A stretch of 6,137 nucleotides of DNA from Hyphomicrobiales bacterium (GTDB lineage Bacteria; Pseudomonadota; Alphaproteobacteria; Rhizobiales; Xanthobacteraceae): positions 1 through 6,137 of the forward strand of contig JAPLPC010000659.1 of assembly GCA_026400425.1 (NCBI GenBank), given 5' to 3'. The position numbers were made by a program, and so were the translations under genes. Position 1 is the first letter of the stretch, and each line of letters opens with the position of its first letter. Below, one piece after another: positions 5,859 to 6,137 of the stretch. The notes under the pieces are model-generated. The model ran no database searches. It saw only the letters and a list, made by a program, of their open reading frames with translations, and had not been told where the DNA came from.

Positions 5859-6137
5859 ATGCAAGAAGCCGATTTTCACGTCGTGGTAGGTGCCAAGATC
5901 ACCTTTGCCAAAACCCTCTCGGAAAGTGACGTCTATCTGTTCGCCGGCGTGACCGGCGACCTGGCCCCCGTTCATTGCAACGAGGAGTATATGAGCAAGT
6001 CGGCATTCGGCAGCCGCATCGCGCATGGCGTTCTCGCGCTTGGTCTGATGTCGACGGCGTCGACGGTCATGTTCGGGCCGCACATCGAGAAATATGTCGG
6101 GCTCACTGCCGTGTCTCAAGGATACGACCGCGTCCGC
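5859..6137 (+). CDS. MaoC-type (R)-specific enoyl-CoA hydratase/dehydratase, 3'-truncated by window edge
   Basis: This is a hot-dog-fold hydratase whose relatives add water to enoyl-CoA or related acyl-CoA thioesters. Ninety-three codons are present and open to the window end, ending SQGYDRVR, which in homologues precedes the RF/KPV strand; roughly 50-70 residues are probably missing. The catalytic signature is clear: FAGVTGDLAPVHCNEEYM (28-45) with D34 and H39 as the expected catalytic pair, followed by GSRIAHGVLALGL (51-63), the hydratase 2 motif. The ATG at 5859 has a strong ribosome site, GGGAGGA (5847-5853), five bases upstream. It is transcribed away from the FAD-oxidase operon and may share control with it through the 81-bp region. 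It may be the first gene of a longer catabolic operon that continues outside the window; acyl-CoA partners would be expected there. Confidence 0.9.
   Translation, partial: MQEADFHVVVGAKITFAKTLSESDVYLFAGVTGDLAPVHCNEEYMSKSAFGSRIAHGVLALGLMSTASTVMFGPHIEKYVGLTAVSQGYDRVR

Noticed and set aside
5778..6119. Extension of the FAD-oxidase frame upstream to 6119
   Set aside because: It would run antisense through the start of the MaoC gene, which has clear catalytic motifs and a strong ribosome site. The added residues have no family resemblance.

Overview
The window looks like a stretch of an alphaproteobacterial genome, probably a rhizobial or related Hyphomicrobiales soil bacterium. This is inferred from the GC-rich coding sequence, the AGGA/GGAGG-type ribosome sites and the general style of the catabolic genes; no species-level marker is present. 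It holds six protein-coding genes, two of them cut by the window edges, and one complete insertion sequence.

Layout: (1) Bases 2-670 (+) are the 3' part of a metallo-beta-lactamase-fold hydrolase, followed by a strong hairpin (693-731) that probably ends its transcript. (2) Bases 821-2359 are an apparently intact IS1182-family insertion sequence. It has 29-bp imperfect terminal inverted repeats and one uninterrupted minus-strand DDE transposase (910-2271). It lies in the intergenic gap between the hydrolase and the next gene, beside two short palindromes, and shows no target duplication. (3) Bases 2571-3581 (+) encode a CurA/leukotriene-B4-dehydrogenase-type NADP-dependent oxidoreductase, with an 18-bp palindrome in its upstream region. 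(4) Bases 3565-4455 (-) encode a shikimate/quinate-dehydrogenase-like protein with an altered substrate pocket. (5) Bases 4452-5777 (-) encode a GlcD/D-lactate-dehydrogenase-type FAD-linked oxidase. (6) Bases 5859-6137 (+) are the start of a MaoC-type enoyl-CoA hydratase.

The FAD oxidase and the dehydrogenase-like gene overlap by four bases (ATGA) and almost certainly form a translationally coupled two-gene operon. The MaoC gene diverges from them across an 81-bp intergenic region that contains a tandem 8-bp repeat, a plausible regulatory site. The oxidoreductase converges on the operon, and their 3' ends overlap by 17 bp. A hydroxyacid oxidase, an NAD(P)-dependent alicyclic-alcohol dehydrogenase-like enzyme and a hydratase together suggest a small catabolic locus for an organic acid. 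The substrate cannot be read from the sequence.

The most notable oddities are an apparent in-frame loss of about 26 residues from the FAD-binding core of the oxidase, and the loss of several canonical substrate-binding residues in the shikimate-dehydrogenase-like protein. I see no CRISPR array, RNA gene, phage or clearly new defence system here.
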